This document shows, in pieces, positions 6,217 to 14,149 of a stretch of DNA of 15,413 nucleotides (positions within the stretch are counted from its first letter, which is position 1; each line of letters starts with the position of its first letter). The translations under genes were made by a program, and so were the position numbers. The stretch comes from Synergistaceae bacterium (GTDB taxonomy: Bacteria; Synergistota; Synergistia; Synergistales; Aminobacteriaceae). Below the pieces are notes generated by a model. That model searched no databases and was not told where the DNA came from. It worked only from the letters and a program-made list of their open reading frames with translations. The DNA lies in assembly GCA_017446645.1 (NCBI GenBank), contig JAFSQO010000340.1:1-15413 (forward strand), written 5' to 3'.

Positions 6217-8289
6217 ATGCGCAGAAAATCTTTTATCACCGGACTTTTTCTGTTATTCGTGTTAGTCTTTGCTTCTCTTGCATGGGCTGATGCTGCATTG
6301 TACAGAGGAGCAAATACAATCGGTTCTGTGCCGACCATTAACGCCCAGTCAGGGACTCTCGTGTCTTTGAATGATGTCGCAAGAATTTTCGGTTATTCGT
6401 CTTCAGGTTCAGAAGAAGAGTTAATCTTGTCTAAAGGCTCTGACCGAATCAGGATAATCGCGAATTCTGCAGCAGCCTGGCATGGGTTGGCAATAGTTCC
6501 GTTGTATTCGACTCCTGTTACACAAAACGGCAAATTCTGGATTGATACCTTGAGCGCAGTGTCTTTATTTCAGAATTCTGCAGGTTCAGGACAGAATAAC
6601 AGGTTAAGATTCGCGGTGAATAATTCATCGACCTATCAGCCTGTTGCGATGTTAGATGACGCATCAAGGCGCGATATAGAGTTCGGCAAGTTCGAGGAAC
6701 CTAAGCAGCCGGTTCAGCTTCCCAAAATCCCCGCACCTTCAGCAAGGCCAGCAAGTCCCGTTAATGTCTCTCAAGTTCCTGTGACTGCTCCTGCTACTGC
6801 TGCTGCAAGACCCGCGAGTCCTGCCAGGATCCCTGAAGTCCCTACTCCTGAGCCAATTGAGTTTCAATCTCAGGAATCTCAACAAGTCAGGACAGCCCAG
6901 ACTCAGACTATAGTAACAGCTCAAACTCCCAGGTCAGCACCGGTAATTAAGAAGAGCAGCTCTAAGAAGGCCCAGCCGAAATTTCAGACTTTCAGGCCCG
7001 ATGAGTCCAGCAAAGAGAAAAAGGGAAGCTACGATGGCAACATAAAGCTAATCAGGTGGAACGAACACGAGGGCAAGGTCAGGAAGATCCGCGCAGTTGT
7101 TGAAGCAGATGAAGGTTCTGACCCTCAGGTCTTGATGGTCAACGGGGCTGTTCATGCTTTGTTTGCTTCAGGTCCGGAGACTATTGACGGACTCACTTCA
7201 CCGTTCGCAAATATTAATTCTGATATAAGAAACGTCAATGGCGGACTTGATTTAGTATTCGTACCTAATGGAGTCACTAAGGTCGAAAAGTTAGTTCTCA
7301 ATAATCCGCGAAGGATCGTCTTTGATTTCTTTTTCCCTGATGAAGTTCAATTCGTCAAGGTGAACGCGCCTTCACAGCCCAAGACAGTCTACGCGCCGCC
7401 GAAGATACCTGAAATGCCGCCGGTTGCTCAGACTCCCAGAAAGCAAAGCCCTGCAGTCAAGACCCCGCCGAGCACTATAACTATTCCAATGACTCCTGCG
7501 CCCAAAACTCAACAGGGGACTCCTGTTATAGATATTCAGAACGGTGAGCCTATTGTTATCAGGCAAAATAACCCTGCACAAGCCCCCAGAATGCCCAGAA
7601 GAGTTTCAGGAGGAGGACGCAAAACTATCGTAGTTGACCCAGGTCACGGAGGCAAGGACCCCGGAGCAGCTGCCAATGGAGTAACAGAGAAGAATATAAA
7701 TCTTGCAGTAGGAATCGAACTCGCTAAGGCACTCACTGCACGAGGCTATAACGTCGTAATGACCCGGCAGACTGATATTTACTTAAAATTACAGGAACGC
7801 ACGGACATAGCTAACAACGTCAACGCTGATTTATTCGTCAGTGTCCATATAAACGCCCTGCCAAATAAGAAATCAGCAACCGGCTTCGAGATTTATATAA
7901 TGGCCCTGCCGTCTGATAAGGACGCAATGAATCTTGCCAAGATAGAAAATCGCGAATACGTTGAGGGTAAGGGCTTCGATATAGCGAACGTTGACAGAAA
8001 AACGGAAATGTTACTGCGAATTCTGGGAGACATGCAGCAGAATAACAAGATAAGCGAGAGCACGGACTTTGCAGGCTCACTTCTCAATGCAGGAAAACGT
8101 AACGGCCTGCCAATGAAGAGGATCGCCCAAGCCCCCTTCTTTGTCCTTAGGGGAGCAGGAATGCCCGCAGTGTTGCTTGAATTAGGCTTTGTCACAAATC
8201 CAAATGAGGCGCGTTTGTTGTCCCAGCCGGCCTATCAGCAGAAAATAGCCAACGCAATGACAGAAGGAATCATGAATTACTTGCGGTAA
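6217..8289 (+). CDS. Secreted N-acetylmuramoyl-L-alanine amidase (AmiC type) with extra N-terminal domains
   Basis: This 690-residue enzyme should cleave the bond between N-acetylmuramic acid and L-alanine in peptidoglycan. A signal peptide spans about 1-24 (FITGLFLLFVLVFASLAWA). Residues 28-132 resemble the copper-amine-oxidase-like N-terminal fold often found on wall enzymes. A Pro/Ala/Gln-rich linker (about 161-265) leads to an AMIN-like domain (about 275-378) that would target the wall or envelope. A second Pro-rich linker (383-465) precedes the Amidase_3 domain (468-690). The zinc ligands are His477 (DPGHGGKDPG), Glu491 (VTEKNINLA) and His544 (SVHINA), and the catalytic Glu655 is in VLLELGF, so it looks active. 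It follows cheW by 6 bases. The linkers are unusually long compared with E. coli AmiC. Confidence 0.93.
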   Translation: MRRKSFITGLFLLFVLVFASLAWADAALYRGANTIGSVPTINAQSGTLVSLNDVARIFGYSSSGSEEELILSKGSDRIRIIANSAAAWHGLAIVPLYSTPVTQNGKFWIDTLSAVSLFQNSAGSGQNNRLRFAVNNSSTYQPVAMLDDASRRDIEFGKFEEPKQPVQLPKIPAPSARPASPVNVSQVPVTAPATAAARPASPARIPEVPTPEPIEFQSQESQQVRTAQTQTIVTAQTPRSAPVIKKSSSKKAQPKFQTFRPDESSKEKKGSYDGNIKLIRWNEHEGKVRKIRAVVEADEGSDPQVLMVNGAVHALFASGPETIDGLTSPFANINSDIRNVNGGLDLVFVPNGVTKVEKLVLNNPRRIVFDFFFPDEVQFVKVNAPSQPKTVYAPPKIPEMPPVAQTPRKQSPAVKTPPSTITIPMTPAPKTQQGTPVIDIQNGEPIVIRQNNPAQAPRMPRRVSGGGRKTIVVDPGHGGKDPGAAANGVTEKNINLAVGIELAKALTARGYNVVMTRQTDIYLKLQERTDIANNVNADLFVSVHINALPNKKSATGFEIYIMALPSDKDAMNLAKIENREYVEGKGFDIANVDRKTEMLLRILGDMQQNNKISESTDFAGSLLNAGKRNGLPMKRIAQAPFFVLRGAGMPAVLLELGFVTNPNEARLLSQPAYQQKIANAMTEGIMNYLR

Positions 8290-8318
8290 TGTGATAATGA
8301 GATTAGAAGATTGTGATT

Positions 8319-8411
8319 GTAACCTTACCCCGGCCCTCTCCTTAACAAGCGAGGGTGAACAAAAGAAGCAAGTCGCCCCTGTGAAGGGGAGATTTAGAGG
8401 GGTTTGGCTAC
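8319..8411 (+). repeat. MITE-like interspersed element with terminal inverted repeats
   Basis: A 93-base non-coding element is bounded by GTAACCTTACCCC (8319-8331) and GGGGTTTGGCTAC (8399-8411), which are inverted repeats matching at 10 of 13 positions. Inside lie two hairpins: CCCTC/GAGGG (8334-8338 with 8351-8355, extended by CTT/AAG) and CCCCT-GTGA-AGGGG (8376-8389). It has no coding capacity and no clear target-site duplication. The structure suggests a miniature mobile element or REP-type repeat; only one copy is visible here. Strand is arbitrary. It occupies most of the gap between the amidase and the GerMN gene and could terminate or stabilise the amidase message. Confidence 0.6.
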
Positions 8412-8431
8412 AGGAAGGAAGGAGATAAATT

Positions 8432-9163
8432 TTGTCACCTGTTCGCCGTTATAGTTCAAGTGAAAGAGATTTTGAACGTCCTGCCCATGTTCCAAGACGA
8501 AGGCAGGCCCAGCAGGTAAGCAGACGCTCCGGAGGCAGAGGACGAGTCAGGGAAGAGAAGTCAACGCCTTTATTGTTGCGCGTGTTCTCGTGGATTGGAG
8601 TCCTGCTGCTTTGCTTTGTCGTGGGCTATCTTGGTGCTACGTGGTTCATGAAGTTCTTGAGTGAAAAATTATTCCTGAAACCCGAAAACAGAATCGAGAA
8701 TCAGGAAGATTTAGAGGGCTTCGAGAAGTCAGAGTCCCGCAATGCCCAGATTTTAATGGGTGAGGACAATCATCAGCTCTCGTTGAATCTCTATCACGTC
8801 ATGAACGACACGATTGCAAGCACAAGGCGTAATTTCCCGATAAGAACTCAGGAAGATAACATATCGGACGCAGTGAGCGCAATTATTTCATTGAGCGATA
8901 TGCCTGATTCAAGCAAGATAAAGCTGCTCCATGTGTTCAGGGATTCTGAAACAGCATTCCTCGACATGTCGGGGCAGTTTGTTTCGTCCCTTGAGTCAGC
9001 AGGCCAGCGCAAGAGTTTATTATTACTCACGGGAATAGTCAGGACAATGCAGGAAAACTTTTCCCCAATATCGCAAATTAGATTCCTGATTGATTCAAAG
9101 CAGCCGAAATCAGGCGGAACTGTTGACTTGAGTGTAGCATGGAAGATGCCGAAAAGCTCATGA
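8432..9163 (+). CDS. GerMN-domain membrane-anchored protein
   Basis: The 243-residue protein has a very basic, arginine-rich cytoplasmic N-terminus (1-45), one transmembrane helix (about 47-74) and an extracytoplasmic GerMN-like domain (about 115-238). The domain is recognised from LSLNLYHVMND, IKLLHVFRDSETAFLDMSGQFVSSL and the closing RFLIDSKQ motif. GerMN domains occur in spore-germination GerM and in envelope proteins of non-spore-formers; they are thought to act near peptidoglycan, but no enzymatic role is established. The start is TTG at 8432 with AAGGAG (8419-8424) 7 bases before it. Its stop overlaps the rdgB start in ATGA. Following an amidase gene, a role in the cell envelope is a reasonable inference. 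Confidence 0.82.
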   Translation: MSPVRRYSSSERDFERPAHVPRRRQAQQVSRRSGGRGRVREEKSTPLLLRVFSWIGVLLLCFVVGYLGATWFMKFLSEKLFLKPENRIENQEDLEGFEKSESRNAQILMGEDNHQLSLNLYHVMNDTIASTRRNFPIRTQEDNISDAVSAIISLSDMPDSSKIKLLHVFRDSETAFLDMSGQFVSSLESAGQRKSLLLLTGIVRTMQENFSPISQIRFLIDSKQPKSGGTVDLSVAWKMPKSS

Positions 9164-9753
9164 AGATCGACAAGCTCGTAATTGCTACAGGAAATGCAGG
9201 CAAGTTCAGGGAGTTTCAGGAGATTGCAGGGGCTTTCGTGAATGAAGTAATCTTTGCCCCTGAGATTGCGAAGTTAATAGTCGAGGAGACCGGCAGAACT
9301 TACTCAGAAAATGCAATGTTGAAGGCTGCTGCATGGGCGAAATGTTCCGGGCTTCCATGTTTGGCTGACGACAGCGGACTCGAAGTCAATGCCCTTGACG
9401 GCGCACCCGGACTCTTCTCGGCTCGGATAATTAAAGGCACTGACGGCAATAAAGTGTCATGGCTTCTTGAATCTCTTCGTGATAAGCATGATAAATCTGA
9501 GAGAGTAGCGCGTTTTGCAGCATCGTTGGCTCTGTGCGTTCCTGATGACTATATTTTGATTTGCGAGGGCTTCTGTTACGGGACTATTGCTAATGCTCCT
9601 GCTGGTGATAACGGCTTCGGCTATGATCCTGTCTTTATCCCGGACGGGTATAGCAAGACTTTTGCGGAACTTGACTCAGCTGCGAAAAATTCGATTTCTC
9701 ACAGATATAACGCTTTCAAGAAACTCGTAACTATATTGAATCTTCATAAATGA
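9160..9753 (+). CDS. rdgB: XTP/dITP pyrophosphatase (non-canonical purine NTPase), RdgB/HAM1 family
   Basis: This 197-residue enzyme hydrolyses dITP, XTP and ITP to monophosphates, removing deaminated purines from the nucleotide pool. The family motifs are complete: the nucleotide-binding ATGNAGKFREF (9-19), the metal and catalytic ADDSGLEVNALDGAPGLFSAR (69-89), GDNGFGYDPVF (149-159) and SHRYNAF near the C-terminus. ATG at 9160 is chosen over the in-frame ATG at 9139 because family members start directly with a short MKxxLVIATGN and because 9160 gives a 4-base ATGA overlap with the preceding stop. The next gene is joined by another ATGA overlap, so translation is probably coupled through the cluster. 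Confidence 0.95.
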   Translation: MKIDKLVIATGNAGKFREFQEIAGAFVNEVIFAPEIAKLIVEETGRTYSENAMLKAAAWAKCSGLPCLADDSGLEVNALDGAPGLFSARIIKGTDGNKVSWLLESLRDKHDKSERVARFAASLALCVPDDYILICEGFCYGTIANAPAGDNGFGYDPVFIPDGYSKTFAELDSAAKNSISHRYNAFKKLVTILNLHK

Positions 9754-10469
9754 ATGCTTCCTGCGATGATGTTCTCTGCGGAAAGTTACGAATAATGCAG
9801 CCTCTCGACGGCCCCAGAGTCAACATGGACACGATATTATTATATTCATGGGTCAAATTTCGTTCTGGTCATACTAGATTCCTTGAAGCAGGCTGTGCTT
9901 CGGGAGCGATTGCCCTGATGCTGGCGGCCAAGTTCGCAAATATTCACGTTACCGGTATAGATATTCAGTCAGAGTTAATTGACTTGGCAAAGATTAACGC
10001 GCATAATAACTCACTTGATGACCGAGTAGATTTTATAGCCGGAGATTTTCGCGACAAAAGTTTATTGGCTCAGGGGTATTATGATTCACTCGTCATTAAT
10101 CCGCCGTATGAATCGCTTTATCGTTCACGGGAAAGTAATAATCTGTCACGTTCGACGGCACGGCTTGAGCTTTCGTGTACTCCTGAAGATGTCGGCAGGC
10201 TTGCAAAACGAGTCCTGAAGAGTCGGGGAAGATTATTTGCGATTTTCACGAGTCAAAGGCTTGATGTCTTCATGAACTCAATGACTCAAAATAAACTTGC
10301 TCCTAAAAGAATAAGATTCGTCTATCCTGACATAAATAATAATTCCGGAGTCTTCTTAATCGAGTGCGTCAAAGATGGAGGCGAAGGTTTGACTGTCTTA
10401 CCGCCGTTGGTAATTCGCGATGATTACGGCAAATACACTGGAGAATTAATGCAGATTTATAAGGAGTAA
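9750..10469 (+). CDS. SAM-dependent methyltransferase, TrmN6 (tRNA1Val adenine-37 N6) type
   Basis: The 239-residue protein has the YfiC/TrmN6 layout. An N-terminal recognition stretch DDVLCGKLRIMQPLDGPRVNMDTILL is followed by SAM-binding motif I (FLEAGCASGAIALML, 45-59) and the acidic GIDIQSELI (69-77). The catalytic NPPY of amino-methylating adenine or glutamine enzymes is at 117-120. In E. coli the family makes m6A37 in tRNA1(Val); other bacteria may use different RNA targets. The start overlaps the rdgB stop in ATGA. Specificity is inferred from family resemblance only, since NPPY also occurs in protein- and DNA-methylating relatives. Confidence 0.87.
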   Translation: MNASCDDVLCGKLRIMQPLDGPRVNMDTILLYSWVKFRSGHTRFLEAGCASGAIALMLAAKFANIHVTGIDIQSELIDLAKINAHNNSLDDRVDFIAGDFRDKSLLAQGYYDSLVINPPYESLYRSRESNNLSRSTARLELSCTPEDVGRLAKRVLKSRGRLFAIFTSQRLDVFMNSMTQNKLAPKRIRFVYPDINNNSGVFLIECVKDGGEGLTVLPPLVIRDDYGKYTGELMQIYKE

Positions 10470-10479
10470 AAATTTTTTC

Positions 10480-11550
10480 ATGGCTCTATATTTGTGGCTG
10501 ATGTCAGCTTTCAATGATTTATTTATTTTCAGGAAGCTGCGAGAGGCTGGCGTTGATATTTATATCAGGAATATATTTTTATGCTGGGCTGTTTTCTGGT
10601 TCGTGATTTTTCTTGTGCCGAGATTTTTGCCTGACGACTTTGTTGATTCTCACAGGGGAATTTTCGAGATAATCTCCGGGCTTTCTTTCACCTGGATAAT
10701 TTCGAGTCTGATTGCCTTCTTTGCTTTCGTTTTCGTTGACTTAATCACGGGCTTAAAGTCTTTCACGTCTGCCAAAGTTCTCGTTGCTGCCCTGTTGACC
10801 CTTTGCTGCGTTATATTCTGCATGGCCCAGGCATACTTTGTAGTAAGGCGCGATGTTGTCATAAAGACTCACAAGATTAACACTGACAAAATCAGGATCG
10901 TTTACCTGACTGACCTGCACTTAGGGGGAATTTATACACGATTTCACTTTGAGAGGGTCATGAATATAGTGCGAGAATCCAAACCCGATATTTTTATTCT
11001 TTGCGGCGACATTATTGACGGAGACCCTTCACGCTGGACCCGTGAGCTTGCCGAGTTAAAGCAGGCTGCCTTGAGTTCACGTTACGGAGCTTTTGCTGTA
11101 AACGGCAATCACGAGTACTATTACATTCTTGATTTCGATGTTGAAGGCATTATCAGGGACTCAGGGTTCAACATGATGATTAACGAACGAGCCGAGACTG
11201 CGGGAATAACTATAATCGGACTCGATGACTGCCCGCGCTATTTTAACTCATGGCTTAAACCTTACTTAAAGCCAGAAGACAAAAACAGATTCGTCCTTGT
11301 CATAAAGCACAGGCCCGGCCTTCCTGCTGATGCCCTGGAAAATTTCGATTTGCAGATTTCAGGACACACTCACGGCGGACAATTCTGGCCAATGGGTTAT
11401 TTCAAGAGTATGAGCTATAACAGTCAGCAGGGACTCTCGCAGAAAGCAGGCGGTCTCGTTTACGTAAGCAATGGTGCAGGCTTTAATGGTGCTTGCATGA
11501 GGCTGTTTACTGTTCCAGAAGTTACGGTCATAGATATTGTGAAGGAGTGA
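10480..11550 (+). CDS. Membrane-anchored metallophosphoesterase (YkuE/YaeI-like)
   Basis: The 356-residue protein has about three transmembrane helices in residues 30-122, then a calcineurin-like phosphoesterase domain. All metal-binding motifs are present: TDLHLG (Asp145, His147), CGDIIDG (Asp177), NGNHEYY (Asn210, His211), IKHRP (His277) and GHTHGGQFWP (His296, His298). Relatives include YkuE of Bacillus, YaeI of E. coli and chlamydial LpxG, a UDP-2,3-diacylglucosamine hydrolase. A lipid or lipid-nucleotide substrate at the inner membrane is therefore plausible but unproved. It lies 10 bases after the methyltransferase gene, with AAGGAG inside that gene's end, and 5 bases before rsmI. Confidence 0.9.
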   Translation: MALYLWLMSAFNDLFIFRKLREAGVDIYIRNIFLCWAVFWFVIFLVPRFLPDDFVDSHRGIFEIISGLSFTWIISSLIAFFAFVFVDLITGLKSFTSAKVLVAALLTLCCVIFCMAQAYFVVRRDVVIKTHKINTDKIRIVYLTDLHLGGIYTRFHFERVMNIVRESKPDIFILCGDIIDGDPSRWTRELAELKQAALSSRYGAFAVNGNHEYYYILDFDVEGIIRDSGFNMMINERAETAGITIIGLDDCPRYFNSWLKPYLKPEDKNRFVLVIKHRPGLPADALENFDLQISGHTHGGQFWPMGYFKSMSYNSQQGLSQKAGGLVYVSNGAGFNGACMRLFTVPEVTVIDIVKE

Positions 11551-11555
11551 TTTAT

Positions 11556-12365
11556 TTGCTGACCCTTGTGCCTACTCCGATTGGCAATCTTGAAGACATA
11601 ACATTAAGGGCCTTGAGAGTCCTGCGTGAAGCCGACATTATAGCTTGCGAGGACACCAGGACTTCGGGAATATTCTTGAAGCATTACGGCATTGACAAGC
11701 CATTAACTTCATTTCACTTGCATAACGAGAACGACAAATCAAAATTTTTACTCGATAAATTGCGTAACGGTGAGAATATTGCAGTTATATCTGACGCAGG
11801 GACCCCTGGTGTATCGGATCCTGGGTGGATTTTGCTGAAGCGTGCTCTTGACGAAGGTCTTGAAGTTGACGTTTTGCCAGGACCGAGTGCTGTGCTGCCT
11901 GCCGTCTTGTTGTCTGGACTTGAGCCTCAGCCGTTTGTATTTCTGGGATTTCCGCCTGAAAAACAGGGAGAACGCATAAAATTATTTGACTCCCTGAAAA
12001 ATTTTACGTCAACTATGTGCTTTTACATTTCGCCTCACAAAGCAGAGAAGCATATTAATGACATGATTCAGGTTTTAGGCGACAGAAGGGCAGCTCTTGT
12101 CCGTGAAATCAGCAAGGTCTTTCAGGAGGCAATCAGGGAGAATCTTTCAGGAATTCTTGAACGCATAAAGTCAGGCGTTAAAGGCGAGCTTGTCTTGGTC
12201 ATTGACGGCGAATCATGTGACTCAGGAGAAACAGCAAGTGACTCGTGGCGCAGTGAAGCACTCATGATGCGCGAGTCAGGCCAGAGCGTCAAGGATATAG
12301 TGAATATAATCTCAGCAAAATATAATGTCGCAAAGAATTTAATAAAACGCTGTGTGATAGAATGA
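11556..12365 (+). CDS. rsmI: 16S rRNA (cytidine-1402 2'-O)-methyltransferase RsmI
   Basis: RsmI uses SAM to methylate the ribose of C1402 in the decoding centre of 16S rRNA. The 269-residue protein is a tetrapyrrole-methylase-fold enzyme. Motifs are LVPTPIGNLEDITLRAL (4-20), EDTRTS (32-37), ISDAGTPGVSDPG (78-90) and VLPGPSA (106-112), with a C-terminal helical RsmI-type domain. The frame is open upstream into the phosphoesterase gene, but TTG at 11556 is chosen: it lies 8 bases after AAGGAG (11542-11547) and gives the usual short N-terminus. It closes the envelope and nucleotide-maintenance cluster. Its length is close to the family norm. Confidence 0.95.
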   Translation: MLTLVPTPIGNLEDITLRALRVLREADIIACEDTRTSGIFLKHYGIDKPLTSFHLHNENDKSKFLLDKLRNGENIAVISDAGTPGVSDPGWILLKRALDEGLEVDVLPGPSAVLPAVLLSGLEPQPFVFLGFPPEKQGERIKLFDSLKNFTSTMCFYISPHKAEKHINDMIQVLGDRRAALVREISKVFQEAIRENLSGILERIKSGVKGELVLVIDGESCDSGETASDSWRSEALMMRESGQSVKDIVNIISAKYNVAKNLIKRCVIE

Positions 12366-12373
12366 TTACCGGA

Positions 12374-12424
12374 GAGGCAAATTAATGCTTCATGAATTAC
12401 GAGAAATAAAGCTAATAATGCCTC
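12374..12424 (+). other. Imperfect hairpin after rsmI
   Basis: GAGGCA (12374-12379) pairs with TGCCTC (12419-12424). Inside, ATTA/TAAT and GCTT/AAGC add about eight more pairs with small bulges. No T-run follows, so intrinsic termination is doubtful; it may be a 3'-end processing or Rho-associated structure. An AT-rich TATAAT at 12434-12439 just beyond could be a -10 box for the next gene, but no -35 is visible. Confidence 0.35.
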
Positions 12425-12472
12425 GTTACAGGTTATAATAAAATATAAACTTACAACGGAGGAATATTTAAC

Positions 12473-13549
12473 TTGTCTCTTAGAAAAGGTCTGATAATAT
12501 TTATCTTACTTGCTTTCGGAGCGGGAGCGGTAGTCATTTTTCGCAGTGTCGATGGAAATACAGTACGTTCGCTTCTTGCAGCTGATAAATTCAAGTTACT
12601 AATTGCGCTATGTGTAGTCTTTCTTGCGTGGATTTGCGATGCCGGCAGGTTCTGTGCGTTGTCCTTTGCTGCACAGGAAAAAGTTTCGTTTTCATTGGGA
12701 ATAGTCTTGACATGGCTGAATTACTTCGGCAGTGCAGTTACTCCTATGCAGTCGGGCGGAGGGCCGTTTCAAGTTTACGCGCTGTATAAAAAAGGCGTTC
12801 CTGTCGGTAAAGGTATAGCAATCACGTTAATGCGAACGATGCTCACTGTCTTAATTCTTTCGCTGGTAGTTCCTGCAGCATTGTTATTAGACCCTGAAAT
12901 CCTTGAGGGCAGTCCGTTTCTTAAAGGCTTAGTGTTCTATGTTTTTGTAGTAATTCTTGCGACATGGGCATTCATAGCTTTTACGATTATAAGACCTGAC
13001 CTGATAAAAAAATTATTGCGAATAATAATCATGTGGCTTAGACGATTTAATCTCATGAAGTCAAACAGGAAAGTGATTAAGATTTTCATTTGGCTTGACC
13101 GTGAGACAGAAAATTATTTGCTGAACTTCAAACTTGCATTTAACTCCGGAAAATTATGGCTTGTTTTATCCGTGATCCTTTCTGTGCTGCACGTACTCTC
13201 GCTGTTTACGGTTTTACCTGTCCTGATGAGTGCCGTCGGTCTGCCGTTTAAATATATTCAGACTATAGCGGTTCAGGCTGTCTTCATGTTTATATTATAT
13301 TTCGTGCCTACACCGGGAGCTTCAGGTGTTGCCGAAGGAGGAGGTGCCCTTCTCTACTCTATTTTAATGCCTGGGAACATGGCAGGCATAATGTCAATAA
13401 TATGCAGGTTCTTCACTGATTATCTTTCGATCTTTATGGGAGTCGTAGTTGTCATACGAATGTTAGGCTGGGGGGTCAGCGAGCATCTTCATGACGGGGC
13501 TTCACCTGAATCAGAAGCATTAAGGCAGGCAAATAATGCAGAAGTTTAG
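12473..13549 (+). CDS. Flippase-like integral membrane protein (lysylphosphatidylglycerol synthase TM / UPF0104 family)
   Basis: The 358-residue protein is almost entirely hydrophobic, with about eight transmembrane segments. It shows the two hallmarks of the family related to the MprF flippase domain: SAVTPMQSGGGPFQVYALYKKGVP (88-110) and PTPGASGVAEGGGALL (279-294). It has no cytosolic aminoacyl-transferase domain, so it would be a stand-alone lipid flippase or glycolipid-related protein rather than a full MprF. The start is TTG at 12473 with GGAGG (12458-12462) 10 bases away. Its end overlaps the ICMT-like gene by 14 bases, which suggests translational coupling and a shared lipid-related task. 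The substrate cannot be read from sequence. Confidence 0.88.
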   Translation: MSLRKGLIIFILLAFGAGAVVIFRSVDGNTVRSLLAADKFKLLIALCVVFLAWICDAGRFCALSFAAQEKVSFSLGIVLTWLNYFGSAVTPMQSGGGPFQVYALYKKGVPVGKGIAITLMRTMLTVLILSLVVPAALLLDPEILEGSPFLKGLVFYVFVVILATWAFIAFTIIRPDLIKKLLRIIIMWLRRFNLMKSNRKVIKIFIWLDRETENYLLNFKLAFNSGKLWLVLSVILSVLHVLSLFTVLPVLMSAVGLPFKYIQTIAVQAVFMFILYFVPTPGASGVAEGGGALLYSILMPGNMAGIMSIICRFFTDYLSIFMGVVVVIRMLGWGVSEHLHDGASPESEALRQANNAEV

Positions 13550-14105
13550 AGAGTTCGTTTTCAAGATGAGGGGAGGACTCTGGACTCTCTTATTCGTGAT
13601 TATATTATTCATGACACGAAAGACTGAGCCGAAGCAAATATATCTTGCACTGATAATCATAATTCTTGGCCAACTCTGGAGGTTCTGGGCAGCAGGTTCA
13701 ATCGGTCTATACCGTGGCGAGAACGTCAAGGCAGCAAGATTGGCAACCAGGGGGCCTTATGCTTTGATGAGAAATCCTTTATATTTCGGCAACTTCTTAA
13801 TCGGCTTAGGCTGGAGCATAATAGCAGGTCTTCATGCGGTGATTATGTTTATCGTGAGCTTTTACGTGCTTTACGTGTTAATCATAATTCCTCATGAAGA
13901 AAAATTTTTGAGTGAGAAATTCGGCATTGAGTATAAATCTTACTGTTCGCGCGTTAATCGATTTTTCCCGAAGTCATTAAGGCTTCAATATGTGATGAAT
14001 AAAGACTTTGACCCGAAAATTTTAATCAGGAGCGAAATACATACTTTAATAACGACTTTAGCAGGGACACTAATAATAATTGCCGTATCGTGTTATACTA
14101 GCTAG
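13536..14105 (+). CDS. ICMT/PEMT-like membrane methyltransferase
   Basis: The 189-residue membrane protein has segments at about 13-27, 34-52, 84-117 and 166-187. The SAM-binding signature is RGPYALMRNPLYFGNFL (72-88) and EEKFLSEKFGIEYKSYCSRVNRFFP (121-145), typical of isoprenylcysteine carboxyl methyltransferase and phospholipid methyltransferase families. Bacterial members methylate small lipids, quinone-like or unknown hydrophobic molecules; protein prenyl-cysteine methylation is not expected here. ATG at 13536 overlaps the flippase-like gene by 14 bases. An alternative ATG at 13566 would remove the overlap but shorten the first helix region. Co-expression with a flippase-like protein hints at membrane lipid modification. 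Confidence 0.88.
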   Translation: MQKFREFVFKMRGGLWTLLFVIILFMTRKTEPKQIYLALIIIILGQLWRFWAAGSIGLYRGENVKAARLATRGPYALMRNPLYFGNFLIGLGWSIIAGLHAVIMFIVSFYVLYVLIIIPHEEKFLSEKFGIEYKSYCSRVNRFFPKSLRLQYVMNKDFDPKILIRSEIHTLITTLAGTLIIIAVSCYTS

Positions 14106-14149
14106 TTGCTTGAATAAATAATTAATGAGGAGGCGCAGGAAGAGTCATC

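Noticed and set aside
6739..8195. Several minus-strand open frames across the amidase gene
   Set aside because: They are antisense to a well-supported amidase with complete motifs, and their translations look like reverse reading of Pro/Ala-rich linkers.
9139..9159. Upstream ATG start for rdgB
   Set aside because: It adds seven residues absent from the family, and ATG 9160 forms a standard ATGA overlap with the preceding stop.
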